A stretch of 64,000 nucleotides of DNA from Prorocentrum cordatum (taxonomy: Eukaryota; Sar; Dinophyceae; Prorocentrales; Prorocentraceae). The translations under genes were made by a program, and so were the position numbers. This document shows, one piece after another, positions 31,025-41,310 of this stretch. The notes beneath the pieces are model-generated. The model made no database searches, was not told where the DNA came from, and worked only from the letters and a program-made list of their open reading frames with translations. The stretch spans positions 1-64,000 of the forward strand of contig CAUYUJ010003442.1 of NCBI GenBank assembly GCA_963575745.1, written 5' to 3'. The number at the start of each line of letters is the position of its first letter. Within the stretch, counting starts at the first letter, position 1.

Positions 31025-31305
31025 GGACTGCCTCCTCCTGTTCCTCCTCCTCCTCCTCCTCCTCCTCCTCCTCCTCCTCCTCGTCCTCCTCCGCGGCACC
31101 AGGCCTTGCGTTCCCTTTTTCGCGTCCCAGGCCCCCTGGTGAGAGGTAAACCCAGGCTCTGCGGTGCCCGCAAGTAGATAGCTATGCTAACTGATATGGA
31201 CATCGATGCAGATTGCAGCAGCAGCAGCAGCTCCTCCTCCTCCTCCTCCTCCTCCTCCTTCTCCTCCTCCTTCTCCTCCTCCTCCTCCTCCTCCTCCTCC
31301 TCGGT
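31025..31305. repeat. (CTC)n microsatellites
   Basis: CTC tracts at about 31033-31088 and 31229-31303, upstream of exon-like island 3. Confidence 0.95.
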
Positions 31306-31377
31306 CAGTAGGCCCCCGGCCAACATCCGCGCGCCACCCGCGCGAGCGCGAGCGCCACCGCCGCCCCACCGCCGCAG

Positions 31378-31455
31378 GCCCTGCCAGCGCAGGAGGCCGC
31401 GGCGGGCGCAGAGGGCGAGGCGCGGTCGCGGCTGGAGGAGACCACTCCCTTGCGC
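31378..31455 (+). CDS. Exon-like island 3
   Basis: After ACCGCCGCAG (acceptor AG at 31376-31377) an open stretch reads ALPAQEAAAGAEGEARSRLE, then ETTP. It is a plausible helical, acidic linker between two CTC arrays. It has no diagnostic motif; its place between islands 2 and 4 is the only reason to link it to the WDR17-like gene. Confidence 0.25.
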
Positions 31456-31788
31456 GGTTTCCTCCTCCTTCTCCTCCTCCTCCCTCCTCCTCCTTCTCCT
31501 CCTCCTCCTCCTCCTCCTCCTCCTCCGCCTCCTCCTCCTCTTCTCCTCTCCTCCTCCTCCTCCTCCTCCGCCTCCTCCTTCTCCTCCTTCTTCTCCTCCT
31601 CCGCCTCCTCCTCCTCCGCCTCCTCCTCCTCCTCCGCCTCCGCCTCCTCCCCCTCCCCTCTCCCTCCTCCCTCCTCCTCCTCCGCCTCCTCCTCCTCCTC
31701 CTCCTTCCTGCCTCCTCCTCTCCTCCTCCTCCTCCTCCTCCTCCTCCTCCTCCTCCTCCTCCTCCTCCTCCTCCTCCTCCTCCTCCTC

Positions 31789-31820
<32 letters not shown>

Positions 31821-31850
31821 TCCCCCCCCTCCTCCTCCTCCTCCTCCGAG
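31456..31850. repeat. 390-bp (CTC)n array
   Basis: One of the longest CTC tracts here, with CTC/CCG variants and short C runs. Frames on both strands are repeat products. Confidence 0.95.
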
Positions 31851-31854
31851 GAGT

Positions 31855-32270
31855 CACGGTGTGACACCGCTGAGCGGAGCGAAGCGGAGCCGAGGCAAGT
31901 TGCCTCGGCCCCGCTTCACTCCGCAGCGATGGCACTCCAGCTCGACGTGCATCGTTCCTTCTGAGGCTCCCCGAGTGAGCTGGGGTCCCAGGATCGCGCC
32001 GCATCGCCGATGCATCAAAGATGCGGCCGGATGTGAAGCCCGATCTTCTCTGCGCCGACGGCGCCGATGCATCGCCGACGTTGCCGGCGCATCGCCGATG
32101 CATCGGCGATGCGATGCATCGGTGATGCGGCGCGATCTTCCGAAGTCATCTACTCGGACTTTTTTAGGAGGCCTCTAGAGTGACAGTCACACCGCTTGCC
32201 TCAGCACCGTTTCAGTCCGCAGCGATGCCACTCAAGCTCGACTGGCATCGTTACATCTGCCCAAGATCGA
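31855..32270. repeat. Duplicated segment with CGATGCATCG palindromes
   Basis: GCAGCGATG-CACTC-AGCTCGAC-TGCATCGTT occurs at about 31921-31960 and 32218-32252. Between them the palindrome CGATGCATCG and GATGC blocks recur at 32000-32125. No gene is supported to 32870. Confidence 0.65.
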
Positions 32271-33079
32271 GCCGCGGGCATCGTAGCAGAGGCCCTGTGC
32301 ACTGTGGGCCCTCTGTAAGGGCCACACCTGCTCGCTGGAAGTGTCGGGAAAAGCAGGAGGTGTGAGATTAGTGCATGGGAGGTTTGAGGTTTGGGATATC
32401 CGATCGCGTGTCGCGGCCATCAAGACGCGACGGCTCACGCCAGTCAATGCTTGTCCAACGTAAACCTGACATTGGCACGCTGCCGTTGAGAGCCTGTCAG
32501 TGTGTTAGATCCTCCGTTTTCGTCCGAAAGCCTGCTGCTTCTTCGTCGTTAGCGCGCTGATGGATTCCTCACGGCGGCGTGTCATTGATAGCGATGTTGC
32601 TCTCCATTTGCAACCGTCGTTGCCGCTGCCTATTGTCGTCGTCGCCGCCGTCGGCTTTGCTGTTACCTCAGACCTAGACGACGCTGGTTTTCGTATTTGT
32701 CGTGTGGGCATCATGACGGCTGTTTGTCATTTTAGTGTTCGGCTTCTGGAGGCCGCTTCCTAGCCCAGGGAACGTCAAGCACCGATTCAGGATGGACGTC
32801 CAGCCCTGGGGAAGTGGCCGAGATGGCTGACCGACGTTAAACAAATATACAACGGAGGAGAGGGCCGCCACCGCCACCGCCGCCGCCACAATCGTCGTCG
32901 TCGTCTTCGTCGTCGCCTTTCCACCGCGCCGTCATCGTCGATACTGGGACGCTGTCGTGGCTGGAGGGTATCGGTCGTCGCTGTCGCCGATGCCGTCCAC
33001 GCTGCAGTCGTCGTCCCCTTCCTCTTGCAGCTGCTGCTCTTCGCATATTCCTCTAGTTATCTTGCCCCTTACGGCTCCA

Positions 33080-33505
33080 CCTCCTCCTCCTCCTCCTCCT
33101 CTTGCTCCTCCTCCTCCTCCTCCTTCTCCTCCTCCTTCGCATCCTCCTCCTCCTCCTCCTCATCCTTCATTTCTCTCTTCCGAGTTCTTGTCCTCGCCGT
33201 CATTCTCGTTGTTGTCTTTGCACTCGTGCTCCTCTTACTCCTCGTCCTCGTGCTCCGGCTCTTGCTCCTGCGGCTTTTCCGATCCCCGTGGAGAGGAGGA
33301 GGAGGCCTCAACTTGCTCCTCCTTGTTCGTCCTTCTTCCGCCCCTCGTCCTGCTGGTGCGGCTGCTCCTGGATGGGACGGGGAGTAGGAGGGGGGACGGG
33401 GGAAATAGCAGGAGGGGAACGGGAAAAAGACAGGAGGAGCATAATGCGGAGGAGGAGGAGGAGGAGGAAGAGGAGGAGGAGGAGGAGGAGGAGGACGAGG
33501 AGGAG
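33080..33505. repeat. CTC-rich then GAG-rich microsatellites
   Basis: CTC-rich 33080-33300 and GAG 33440-33505, the latter directly before composite repeat copy D. Confidence 0.9.
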
Positions 33506-33507
33506 TA

Positions 33508-34215
33508 GGACCAAAGCAGTCCAAAGGCGTTTCAAACGATGCTGCAATAAAGGCTCTCTCCAGGTTCCCTTTCATAGGTCCCGGCAACACTTACGTTTTA
33601 TTACGTGACGTGCCCCGTGGGAGACAACCATGTGAGAATCTTCAGTCCTACCCAAACAGAATTCCTGGAACTCAAGCGTCGCGAAACGACGCAACTGCTG
33701 CGCCTAGACAAACCCTACACCGTGCCTGGACACCACCCCTGGGACTTCAGCCATGCGAACTCGTCAGCCAAGACAAGCGTGCGTGGCGCGAGAGCCATAT
33801 CTTGACGAGAGCCGCCCTGTATCCTCGAAGCTGTCGCAGGCTTTTCGGAGGAATGCTCGTGGCGCCAAGGCGAGAGCCATATTCTGAAACGGAGCCGCCT
33901 TCCGTCCTTCATCGCAGACTTTTTAGGACAAATGTTTGCGGCGCTCGGGCGAGAGCCGCATTTACAAGACGACCCGCCGTCCACCACTGAGGCTGCTTCA
34001 AACTTCCAAAGCGAATGTGCGCGGCGCTATGGCGAGAGCCAACTCTTGAACACGACCCGCTCTCCATGTGTTTACATGTGTGCAGCTGTGCAGATGTCAA
34101 GCTCCATGGTCATGATTGATGCAGAAGTTTCCAGCGAAACGCCCAGCCCGCCCTACCGACACGTCTGGGGGTGCTACGGGGGGGAATCAGTAATAAGGGA
34201 TCAGGGATGGAGGAG
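33508..34215 (+). repeat. Composite GAG-flanked repeat, copy D
   Basis: More diverged member. Starts GGACCAAAGCAGTCC after (GAG)n, then AACGATGCTGCAA, and shows about four satellite units (marker GCGAGAGCC at roughly 33790, 33870, 33950 and 34030). The 3' module has CCGCCCTACCGACACGTCTG and GGGGGTGC, followed by GGATGGAGGAGG. Confidence 0.8.
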
Positions 34216-34644
34216 GAATAGGCTTTGGCGGACGGGAAACAATGGGGTAGGAGTAGCAGATGGAGGAGGAGGCTGAATGAGGGTCCTCTTCCGCGCAAGC
34301 ATTCCACCTGGTGCTGTGTCTTCTTCCTCCTCGCTTTCCTCATGCTCTCTTAGCTGCGGATTTTCTTCCTCATCCGGCAGTGCTAGCCTTCCTTAAAGAG
34401 AAGCGCCCGGATGAGGAGGATAAGGGGGAGAAGGAGGTTGACCACCTCACTGCCCCTTGTCCTCCTCCTCCACCTGCTCCTCCCGCGCCTCGTGCCGATT
34501 CTTACCGTCTTCGTGCCAGTACTCCATCCTCCTGCTCGCCATGTTTCCTGCTGTTTGCCCTCCGCCGCCGCGAGGAGGAGGATATGGAAAAGGGGGAGGA
34601 GAAGGAAGAGGAGTAGAGGATAACACAGAGAAGGGAGAGGAGGA

Positions 34645-35350
34645 CCAGAGTAAGCCCAACCTGCATCAACGATGCTGCAAGGCACCCTCTTGATCGAAGT
34701 CCACTCCTCACTAGTACCTACCTCCCTTTGACAGACCGCTTCCCATAGGCTTGCCGTTCAGGCGAGGCGTCCATCCTGAAAAGGAACTTCTGTAGCTGCC
34801 TTGTATCTTTGTAGCGAGCACTATAAGGAATGCGCAAGGGCATGATCGTACAGTTCAAAGTGGTGTCCAGCGACATTTCTGTTTTGAGAAAGGACCGCCT
34901 TCATTTGTGTAATGCTTGCGCCTGGCCATAGGCGTCGAGTGAATTCTGAGGTAGAGCCCCATCTTGACAAGAACCCGCCCTCCATCCCCGCAGCTGTGCC
35001 TGTCATGTGTTCAGCTTTGTGGCTGATGCCTGCAGGCTTTCAAGAATAATGCTGGCAGCGCCAAGGCGGGAGCTGCTGATTGACAACGGCCAGCCCTCCA
35101 TCCTTGAGGCAGTTTCAAGTGACCAAACTTTTTGTGAGAGCAATGCCCTCACAATTTTTACCCATTTTTTCCAATTGAGTTTGCTGACGCTGATGCAAAC
35201 TTTTTGTGAGGGCATCATTTTGAATACGCTCCGCCCTCCGTCCTTGGAGCAGTTTCAAGTTACAAGCTTCGGGGTCCGAATGTTGGGAGACCGTCCGAGG
35301 CGAAACGCCTAGCCCGACCTACCGAGACGTCTGGGGGTGTGCCAGGGAGG
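34645..35350 (+). repeat. Composite GAG-flanked repeat, copy E
   Basis: Most diverged copy. Starts GACCAGAGTAAGCCCAACC followed by CATCAACGATGCTGCAA; satellite units are barely recognisable. It ends CCGACCTACCGAGACGTCTG then GGGTGTGCCAGGGAGGAGT and a GAG-rich tract. Copy E lies only 430 bp from copy D. Confidence 0.75.
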
Positions 35351-36430
35351 AGTTTTGAGAAGGAGTAGGAGCGGAGGAGGAAGAGGATGAGGAGGAGGAG
35401 GATGTGGCGGACGGGACAGATTCGGGTATGAGGTGCAGAAAGAGGAGGAGGAGGTGGGAAGAGGAGGAGGAGGTGGAGCAGGTGGCGGAAGAAGAGGAGG
35501 AAGAGGAGGAGGAGGAATAGGAGACGAAATGTGGGTTCTCCACCACACAAGCATTTGACCTGGTGCTCTTGTTTCTCCTTCCATTCCTCCAGCTACCGCT
35601 TATCTTTTTGATCTCCATACTATGGACTGTCACCCAAGCTATGTGAAGCGTCCTTCTGTCCACTCCAAGCCTGATGTGATTGCTAGATCTCCGGGGAGGA
35701 GAAGACCCGGAGGAGGAGGAGGAGGAGGAGGAGGAGGAGGAAAAAGAGAAGGAGAAGGGGGAAGAGGAGGAGGAGGAGGATGAGGGGGAGAGGTGTGACC
35801 AGGAGGACGAGGATAAAAGATCAGGAAGGACCGGGAGGCGCAAAAGGAATCGGACGATGGTTTGGAGGATGGGACAGAGGTAAAGGGGGATGACGGGGAA
35901 CCGTAGGGCGAGGAGCGAATGAGGAGGATGAGGAGGAGGATCGTTGGGATATCGAGGGGAGGGGGATGGGGTGAACGGTTAGGAGGGGAAGGGAGGGTTA
36001 AGAGGGGACGAGGGGGTGGAGCATGTCTAGGCTCGCTGCAGGTCCTATACGTACTCCTCCTGCTCCTCCCGTGCTCCTCCTGCTTGTGCTCCACATCCTC
36101 TGTTGTGCTTCTCATGCTGCTGCTGCGGCTCGGCCTTCCTCTCCTACTCGCTCCTCCTGTCCCCTCCTTCCTCCACTCCTCGTGTCTCCTGTCCCTCCTT
36201 TTTCCTCCTCCTCCTCCTCCTCCTCCTCCTCCTCCTCCTCCTCATCTGCCTCCTGGCTCCTCCCCCATCCACTTCTCGACCCCCCCTCACCACTCGTCTC
36301 TTCGTCCCCTCTTCGCTGCTCCTCGCTCCTCCCCGCCCCCATCCACGTCCTTCCCCGCTCCTCCTTGCCCGCCCCAGCTCCTCCCCGCTCCTCTCCGCTC
36401 CTCCCCACCTCCTCCTCAGCTCCCCCGCAG
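35350..36430. other. GAG/CTC-rich stretch without a gene
   Basis: GAG tracts at 35360-35520 and 35700-35790, CTC-rich from 36050 and a clean (CTC)n at 36197-36243. No non-repetitive ORF is supported before exon-like island 4. Confidence 0.6.
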
Positions 36431-36550
36431 GACGTGGCCGCCGTGCTCGCCTCGCGCTACTCGCAGCTGGGGGAGCCGGTGCAGGCCGCCATGTGCTTCT
36501 TGGCCGTGTCCGCCACGCAGCGGGCCGTGAGCGCCCTGATGCGCTCGCAG
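36431..36550 (+). CDS. Exon-like island 4, WDR17-like C-terminal region
   Basis: A textbook acceptor (CTCAGCTCCCCCGCAG, AG at 36429-36430) precedes an open frame reading DVAAVLASRYSQLGEPVQAA, then MCFLAVSATQRAVSALMR. This matches the helical LG-x-P-x-x-AA-x-x-x-LAV-x-x-x-x-x-A-x-x-x-L-x-R region near the end of WDR17-like proteins, after the parts seen in islands 1 and 2. The exon probably ends near CGCTCGCAG/GACTGG. GAG repeats follow from 36640. Confidence 0.5.
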
Positions 36551-36639
36551 GACTGGCTTCGCAGACGCCGTCGCAGTCGCCGCAGTAGGAGCACGGAGGT
36601 GGATGGAGCAGGAGGAGGGGGGGATCATTGTTATTAGGA

Positions 36640-36760
36640 GGAAGAGGAGGAGGAGGAGGAGGAGGAGGAGGAGGAGGAGGAGGAGGAGGAGGAGGAGGAG
36701 GGGGAAGAGCCAGGAGGCAGAGGAGGAGGAGGAGGAGGAGGAGGAAAAGGAGGGAGAGGT
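36640..36760. repeat. (GAG)n microsatellite
   Basis: GAG tract after island 4. The unique-looking stretch 36765-37320 has several open frames but none I can support. Confidence 0.95.
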
Positions 36761-37339
36761 CATGCTTTTCTTCCGCGTGCTCCTCGTCCTCGTCCTCTCC
36801 ATCCTCGTTGTCCTCCTCGCTGCCCCTCCACCCCTGCCGAGAAAGAAGGAGGCGTCGGCCGCACGCGGGAGCCGGTGTCGGACGTGCGCCCATCTCCCTG
36901 TCTGCAGCTGCCAGCCGCACACTCTGTCTGTTGGCGTTCTGGCTGGAACGACCCACCAAGGACCGCGTATCTGCTTTCGTCGGAGGTACGTACATGCCAG
37001 TGGCGAGCGAGGAGGGGAAGCGAGAAGGAGGAGGCCTTCTCAGAAAGTGGCGGGGCTTCTCGGGAGGCCTCTCTGGCCTTCTGAGGAGCTGTCTCCGTCT
37101 TCGGGGGAGGCTCAGGCAACTTCTCAGCAGGCCCACGGCTCTCCGAGCCTTCTGAGAAGGCCCGCCCCCTCTGACTCCCCCCCTCGGGGCGCGCCGCCGA
37201 CGACGGAAAGCCCCAGCCTGCCGAGTCGATTCGCGGACCGCCATCCCTTCGGTTCTCGAGAGCTGCTGCGGGCGCAGTGCGAGCGGGCCTGCGCCCGCTG
37301 AATTTTGGCCCCGGGTCGTCTTCACCAAAGGGCGTTTTG

Positions 37340-37490
37340 TCAAGGGCGCCCTCGAGGGCGCGAAGTTATTCGCGCTTCGCGGTTCGGCTCCGATTCCTCC
37401 TCATCCTCCTCTTCTCCCCTGGGAGGCGGCGCGAGAGCGCGAAGTTGTTCGCACTTCGCGCTGCGCGCAGCGCGAAGCGCGAAGCTGGGA
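37340..37490. repeat. Repeated GCGCGAAGTT-TTCGC blocks with a 24-bp palindrome
   Basis: GCGCGAAGTTRTTCGC recurs at about 37358 and 37436. At 37454-37477 a perfect palindrome reads CTTCGCGCTGCG and then its reverse complement. Confidence 0.7.
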
Positions 37491-37637
37491 GCCCTTATTT
37501 GTGAGCATGCTCCCTGGCAGACCCTGCAGGCCTTCAGGACCTGTGGGCTCTCCAGACGAGCCGCGGCAGCCCTGCTCCTCGCCCCTCGCCCGCCCCAGGG
37601 GCCCCGCTGCCTCCGTGCGCATCGGGTGCGGCCCTCA

Positions 37638-37765
37638 GGAGGAGGAGGAGGAGGAGGAGGCGGAGGAGGAGGAGGAGGAGGAGGAGGAGGAGGAGGAGGA
37701 GGAGAGGGGAAGAGGAGGGAAGAGGAGGAGGAGGGGGAGGAGGAGGAGGAGGGGGGAAGAGAAGA
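37638..37765. repeat. (GAG)n microsatellite
   Basis: GAG tract upstream of exon-like island 5. Confidence 0.95.
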
Positions 37766-37773
37766 AAGAAGGA

Positions 37774-37900
37774 GGTGGCCGCCCGCTGGCCCGGGCTCGC
37801 CGCAGACCAGCAGGTGCCCTGCCCAGGGGGGGGCATGTCCGCTCCCGACATTTCGGCGTACGCGCTCACGTGCTGTCGCTCTCGGCCGAGATCCGTCCTC
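37774..37900 (+). CDS. Exon-like island 5 (doubtful)
   Basis: Between GAG and CTC arrays one frame reads VAARWPGLAADQQVPCP, then MSAPDISAYAL. It could be the next exon of the inferred WDR17-like gene, whose family ends with a similar ARxWxLAxD segment, but the match is weak and boundaries are unclear. Confidence 0.25.
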
Positions 37901-37909
37901 TTCGGGCTC

Positions 37910-38098
37910 CTCCTCCTCCTCCTCCTCCTCCTCCTCCTCCTCCTCTCTCCTCCTCCTCCTCCTCCTCCTCCTCCTCCTCCTCCTCCTCCCTCCTCCTCCC
38001 CCCTTCTCCTCCTCTCCTCCTCCTCCTCCTCCTCCTCCTCCTCCTCCTCCTCCTCCTCCTCCTCCTCCTCCTCCTCCTCCTCATCCTCCTCCTCCTCG
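37910..38098. repeat. (CTC)n microsatellite
   Basis: CTC array. The GC-rich stretch 38100-38279 that follows has open frames without recognisable motifs. Confidence 0.95.
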
Positions 38099-38279
38099 GC
38101 GTTGGGGGGCGGGGCGCGCCACTCTCGGACAGGCACCCGCGGCGCCAGAGGCGTGCGCAAGGCGCGCGCGGAGCGCGCCGACGGCCTGGCACGGCCCGCC
38201 CTGCGCACGCAGTGCGGCACGCCCCCGCCCGAGGCGCCAGAGGAGGGGCGGGGCGCCTACGCGTTCCCCTCGGCGGCGA

Positions 38280-38430
38280 GCAGAAGGGGGTAGGGGGAGG
38301 GGGGAAGGCTCCTTAGAAGGAGGCCGCTTCTTAGAAGGCGCCCGCCTTACATCTACAGAGAAGGCCCGCACCTTCTAAGAAGCAGGGGTGCTTCTAAGAA
38401 GCCTTCCCCCCTCCCCCTACCCCCCTCTGC
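38280..38430. mobile_element. 151-bp inverted-repeat (MITE-like) element
   Basis: Ends are inverted: left GCAGAAGGGGGTAGGGGGAG, then GGGGAAGGCT; the right end is its reverse complement with one mismatch over 31 bp. A second inner pair, GCTTCTTAGAAGG and CCTTCTAAGAAGC, extends the fold so that nearly the whole element is a hairpin. No coding capacity. No clear target duplication is seen. Confidence 0.75.
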
Positions 38431-38814
38431 GCGCCGCCAATCCCCGCCTTCCGCCCCTCCAAGCGCCGCCAGGGTCGGGAGCCTGCTCGCGCGCGTCCGC
38501 GTGGGCAGGAGGAGGCTGGGCCGATCCAGCCGCCTGGGGATGCAGGCTCGGGGGCGTTCGATCTTGCGCCCTGTGCCCTCTGGTTCCCTCTCTTCTTCCC
38601 GGTCTTGCTGTCTCCGAGTGAGCTCACGTGGCTCTTCACGGAGCTCAGACGCAAGTCAGGTCGAGTGCAACATTGTGCGTTGTAAGGTTCGGAGATTTTC
38701 TCATCCTACTCGTTTTGTCATCGACTGCTATTCCTTCACTACCATCGGTCCGATGAAAACAACATCTCGGGGTCGTTCAAGAAAGGTGTGAGGACTGGGT
38801 GTGTGTGTGTGTGT

Positions 38815-38975
38815 GTGGACATCATGGCCGAGGGCCGAGGCTATGATATCTCCCCTGATCTCATGGCCCCCTTTTCTCATCTCAACATGTCCACTCGCCC
38901 CCCTGGGCTGCGCAAATGCCTCTGGCCATGATTTGCGACCCCCATCTTGGACGCCCCCCGCCTGGACGCCCCGAC
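38815..38975 (+). repeat. Dispersed palindromic repeat P, copy 2
   Basis: Follows a (GT)n tract (38799-38817). CATCATGGCC...GGCTATGATAT, then CTCCCCTGATCTCATGGC and TTGGACGCCCC, matches 29330-29480 in order. Confidence 0.6.
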
Positions 38976-39333
38976 CAGACGTGGATCTTTCTTGCCGTGG
39001 AGCCGCCTGCGAAGGACATGGCAATTGCGCTATGTGTGCGCACTTGCTCAGCCATCAGCCTAGGAGGCTATGTGGGGCACCCAGGCGGCCCCCTAGAGCT
39101 TCTCACTGCTTCACGTCCCACTCGAGCGCATCGTTCGGCTATTCGCGAGCGGTGCTTGTTTGGTTCAGTTGGTAAGGCCGCTTGGGCCACGTCTGTCAGA
39201 AGGGGGAGAGACAACAGAGGAGGCAGCATGGAGAATGGGGAGGGAGGAGGGGACAGGGGAGACTGACACCGTATTTGAGGTGCTCAGCATCCCCCGGGTA
39301 CTCCAGTATTCCTTCTCCCAATCCTCGCCGCGC

Positions 39334-39348
39334 CCATGTTGGCTCAAG
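39334..39348 (+). other. Possible spliced-leader scar
   Basis: CCATGTTGGCTCAAG differs at one of 15 positions from the DinoSL 3' part. It lies 30 bp upstream of the ATG of the next ORF, where a retroposed mRNA would carry its leader. The six bases before it match DinoSL poorly. Confidence 0.4.
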
Positions 39349-39378
39349 CGCCCTTCTGGCGCTGGGTAAAACTTACCG

Positions 39379-39741
39379 ATGATGTTCCTGACATCATTCT
39401 TCATACAGGTTTCCGTATTCACTTCTCTTTGCGGGACTACCGTGCGTTCGGCCGGCGCGGTTTCTCTCGCGCTTCGCCCATCTGAAACTTCGAATCGTAA
39501 CGACATTGTGAACCGTATACATAGCACTGGCCAGGAGGACGGGAGCGAACAGCTCGCCATCGCGGGCACGGTGCGGGACCTGGGCGAGGAGTATGGCAGC
39601 CAGAGCGGCCGTGGCCGCGGCGACGGGACCGCGCGGCTGTACGCCACGAGCGTTGTCTGGCTCGCCATGCTCGTCGTGCTGCTCTGCTTCTGCCCCACGA
39701 CCTGCTACCTCGCGGAGCTCGAAGCAGAGGGAACAGCATAA
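39379..39741 (+). CDS. Small predicted membrane protein
   Basis: A 120-residue frame from ATG 39379 to TAA 39739-39741. The N-terminus (MMFLTSFFIQVSVFTSLCG) is hydrophobic and could be a signal peptide or anchor. Residues near 90-110 (SVVWLAMLVVLLCFCP) form a clear membrane segment before an acidic tail. The middle is hydrophilic. No known family. The upstream leader-like scar suggests a retroposed mRNA. An inverted-repeat element begins 4 bp after the stop. Confidence 0.4.
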   Translation: MMFLTSFFIQVSVFTSLCGTTVRSAGAVSLALRPSETSNRNDIVNRIHSTGQEDGSEQLAIAGTVRDLGEEYGSQSGRGRGDGTARLYATSVVWLAMLVVLLCFCPTTCYLAELEAEGTA

Positions 39742-39745
39742 CAAA

Positions 39746-39889
39746 AATGTTCAGCGCTGCGCGCAGCTTTCTTGGATCGGCGCTGGGCCCCCCTGGCGGC
39801 GTCTCCGGCGCCGCCCCTGGCGCGCTTCGCGCGCCAGGGATTGGGGTCCAGCGCCAATGCAGTAAATCCGCGCGGACCTCCGAAACATT
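39746..39889. mobile_element. Fold-back element F, copy 1
   Basis: Imperfect terminal inverted repeats of about 45 bp (left AATGTTCAGCGCTGCGCGCA ... GGCGCTGGGCCCC; right the complement) around a GC-rich centre CTGGCGGCGTCTCCGGCGCC. Copy 2 is at 56821-56953. Confidence 0.7.
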
Positions 39890-40194
39890 GCTTCCAACAT
39901 AGTGCCTGCACTTGGTGTTTGTCGATGTTTGTTCAACGAACTTGGCTGGTGTGTCGCCCTGGCTGGCTTGTCGTCGCCCCGTCGCCGCCCCGTCGCATCT
40001 TGTCGCCGCGTCGCCGCACCAGATGGGCTGGTGTGTAGCCCCAACGGGCTTGTTGTCGTTCCGTCGCCGCCCCGTCGCCGCCGCTTCGCAGCCGTACCCC
40101 TTCGTCGCCGTACCACAGGTGGGTCGCGGGTAGGTCCCGCGTGGGTTGTGGACGGGTCGCGGGTGTTTTTGTTGGGGGTCGCAGGCCTGGTCGC

Positions 40195-40405
40195 GGGCGG
40201 GACGACGACAACAAACAGCAAACAACAGACAACAACCAATAACACCAACAACAACAACAACAACAACAACGGCAACAACAACAACAACAACATCTACAAC
40301 AATAGCAACATCAACAACAGCAGCAACAACAACAATCCGCACCCCATAAGCCCATTTCAGTCACGAACACAGGGAAAGTGAACGACCGTTCGGCCCCTCA
40401 GTCTG
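40195..40405 (+). repeat. Dispersed repeat Q, copy 1, with (CAA)n
   Basis: GGGACGACGACAACAA, a (CAA)n tract, AATCCGCA, then CACGAACACAGGGAAAGTGAA, with one base fewer shared, and GACCGTTCGGC. The reverse complement of 51835-52095 has the same order. The preceding 39950-40190 is a GTCGCCCC-rich tandem, equivalent to the GACCCACCC array beside copy 2. Confidence 0.7.
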
Positions 40406-40654
40406 ATATGTGTCTATATATATATATATAATGGGTAGGGGGCCCCAAGGGCCCCAAAGTGTACTGATTTGTCTTCCGGCCGTTTCGGGCCCGGCGGGGG
40501 GCGCCAAAAAATATCTAAGGGGGCCGAGATACGTTCAAGAGGGCGCCAAGATGGCCCAAGAGCGCTCCAAGAGAGCCCAGGACCGCACAAGAGCGCTTCA
40601 AAACTTGTCCTAACATAGCTTGAAGACAGCCCTAGAGAGCTTCAAGACGGGACG

Positions 40655-40803
40655 ACGACGACGACGAAGGAGGAGGAGGAAGGACTACCACGGCGACAAC
40701 GACGACGGAAACGACCACGACGCCAAAGAGGACGACGACGACGAACACGAGGAAAGACAGAGGACGACGTAGGCGACGACGACGACGACGCGGGAGGAGG
40801 GAG

Positions 40804-40834
<31 letters not shown>

Positions 40835-40855
40835 CAAGAGCGCGCGCGCACGCTT
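40655..40855. repeat. (GAC)n microsatellite, copy 1
   Basis: GAC/GAG array ending CGCAAGAGCGCGCGCGCACG then CTTTTGTTG; the same array and ending recur at 42090-42345. Confidence 0.9.
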
Positions 40856-41310
40856 TTGTTGAAAAACCGTGTTGCGAAGCCTTGTTTTTTGTAGGTTTTT
40901 TGGACACGATTTTGAAAGCCTTCCGAAGCCGATGGGTTTTGAAGGATTTCGGCATACGCGCGCGACGACGCGCGCGTCTGCACTTCGTCCCATTTGTTGC
41001 AGAGGATTCTCGCGACGGCCCACGCGCAAGGGCGTTCGACTGATTTCGACATGCGCTCGCGAAGCCCGTTTGGTAGCATTTTGTGATAATCTTGCAAAAC
41101 CGATGGTTTTCTTAAGATTTCGCAAGAGCTCGCGCGTAAGCTTGTTTAGCAAACCAGTGTTGCGAAACCCTGTGTTTTTGTATGTTGTTTTGAAAACTCG
41201 ATAGCGAAATCCTTCCGACACCGAAGGTTTTTGAAGGTTTTTCGGCATGCGAGCGCGACGACGCGCGCGTTTGCACATCGTTCCATTTTCTGCCAGGGAT
41301 CCGCGAAAAA
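40855..41310 (+). repeat. Dispersed repeat R, copy 1 (two internal units)
   Basis: Two units share GAAGGATTTCGGCATRCG, CGCGCGACGACGCGCGCGT and TTGCAGAGGATTCTCGCG-like ends (about 40855-41050 and 41150-41310). A diverged relative is at 59842-60211. Confidence 0.65.

Noticed and set aside
30589-32178. ORFs of 220-504 codons around the CTC array
   Set aside because: Poly-Glu, poly-Gly, poly-Ser or poly-Pro products of (CTC)n/(GAG)n on both strands.
13275-35350. CRISPR-like array reading of the 83-bp satellite
   Set aside because: Units are contiguous and wholly repeated with no unique spacers, the genome is eukaryotic, and no cas genes are present.
39161-39215. tRNA-like GGTTCAGTTGGTAAGGCC
   Set aside because: Resembles a D-arm/A-box, but no T-arm with GGTTCRA and no acceptor stem pairs downstream.
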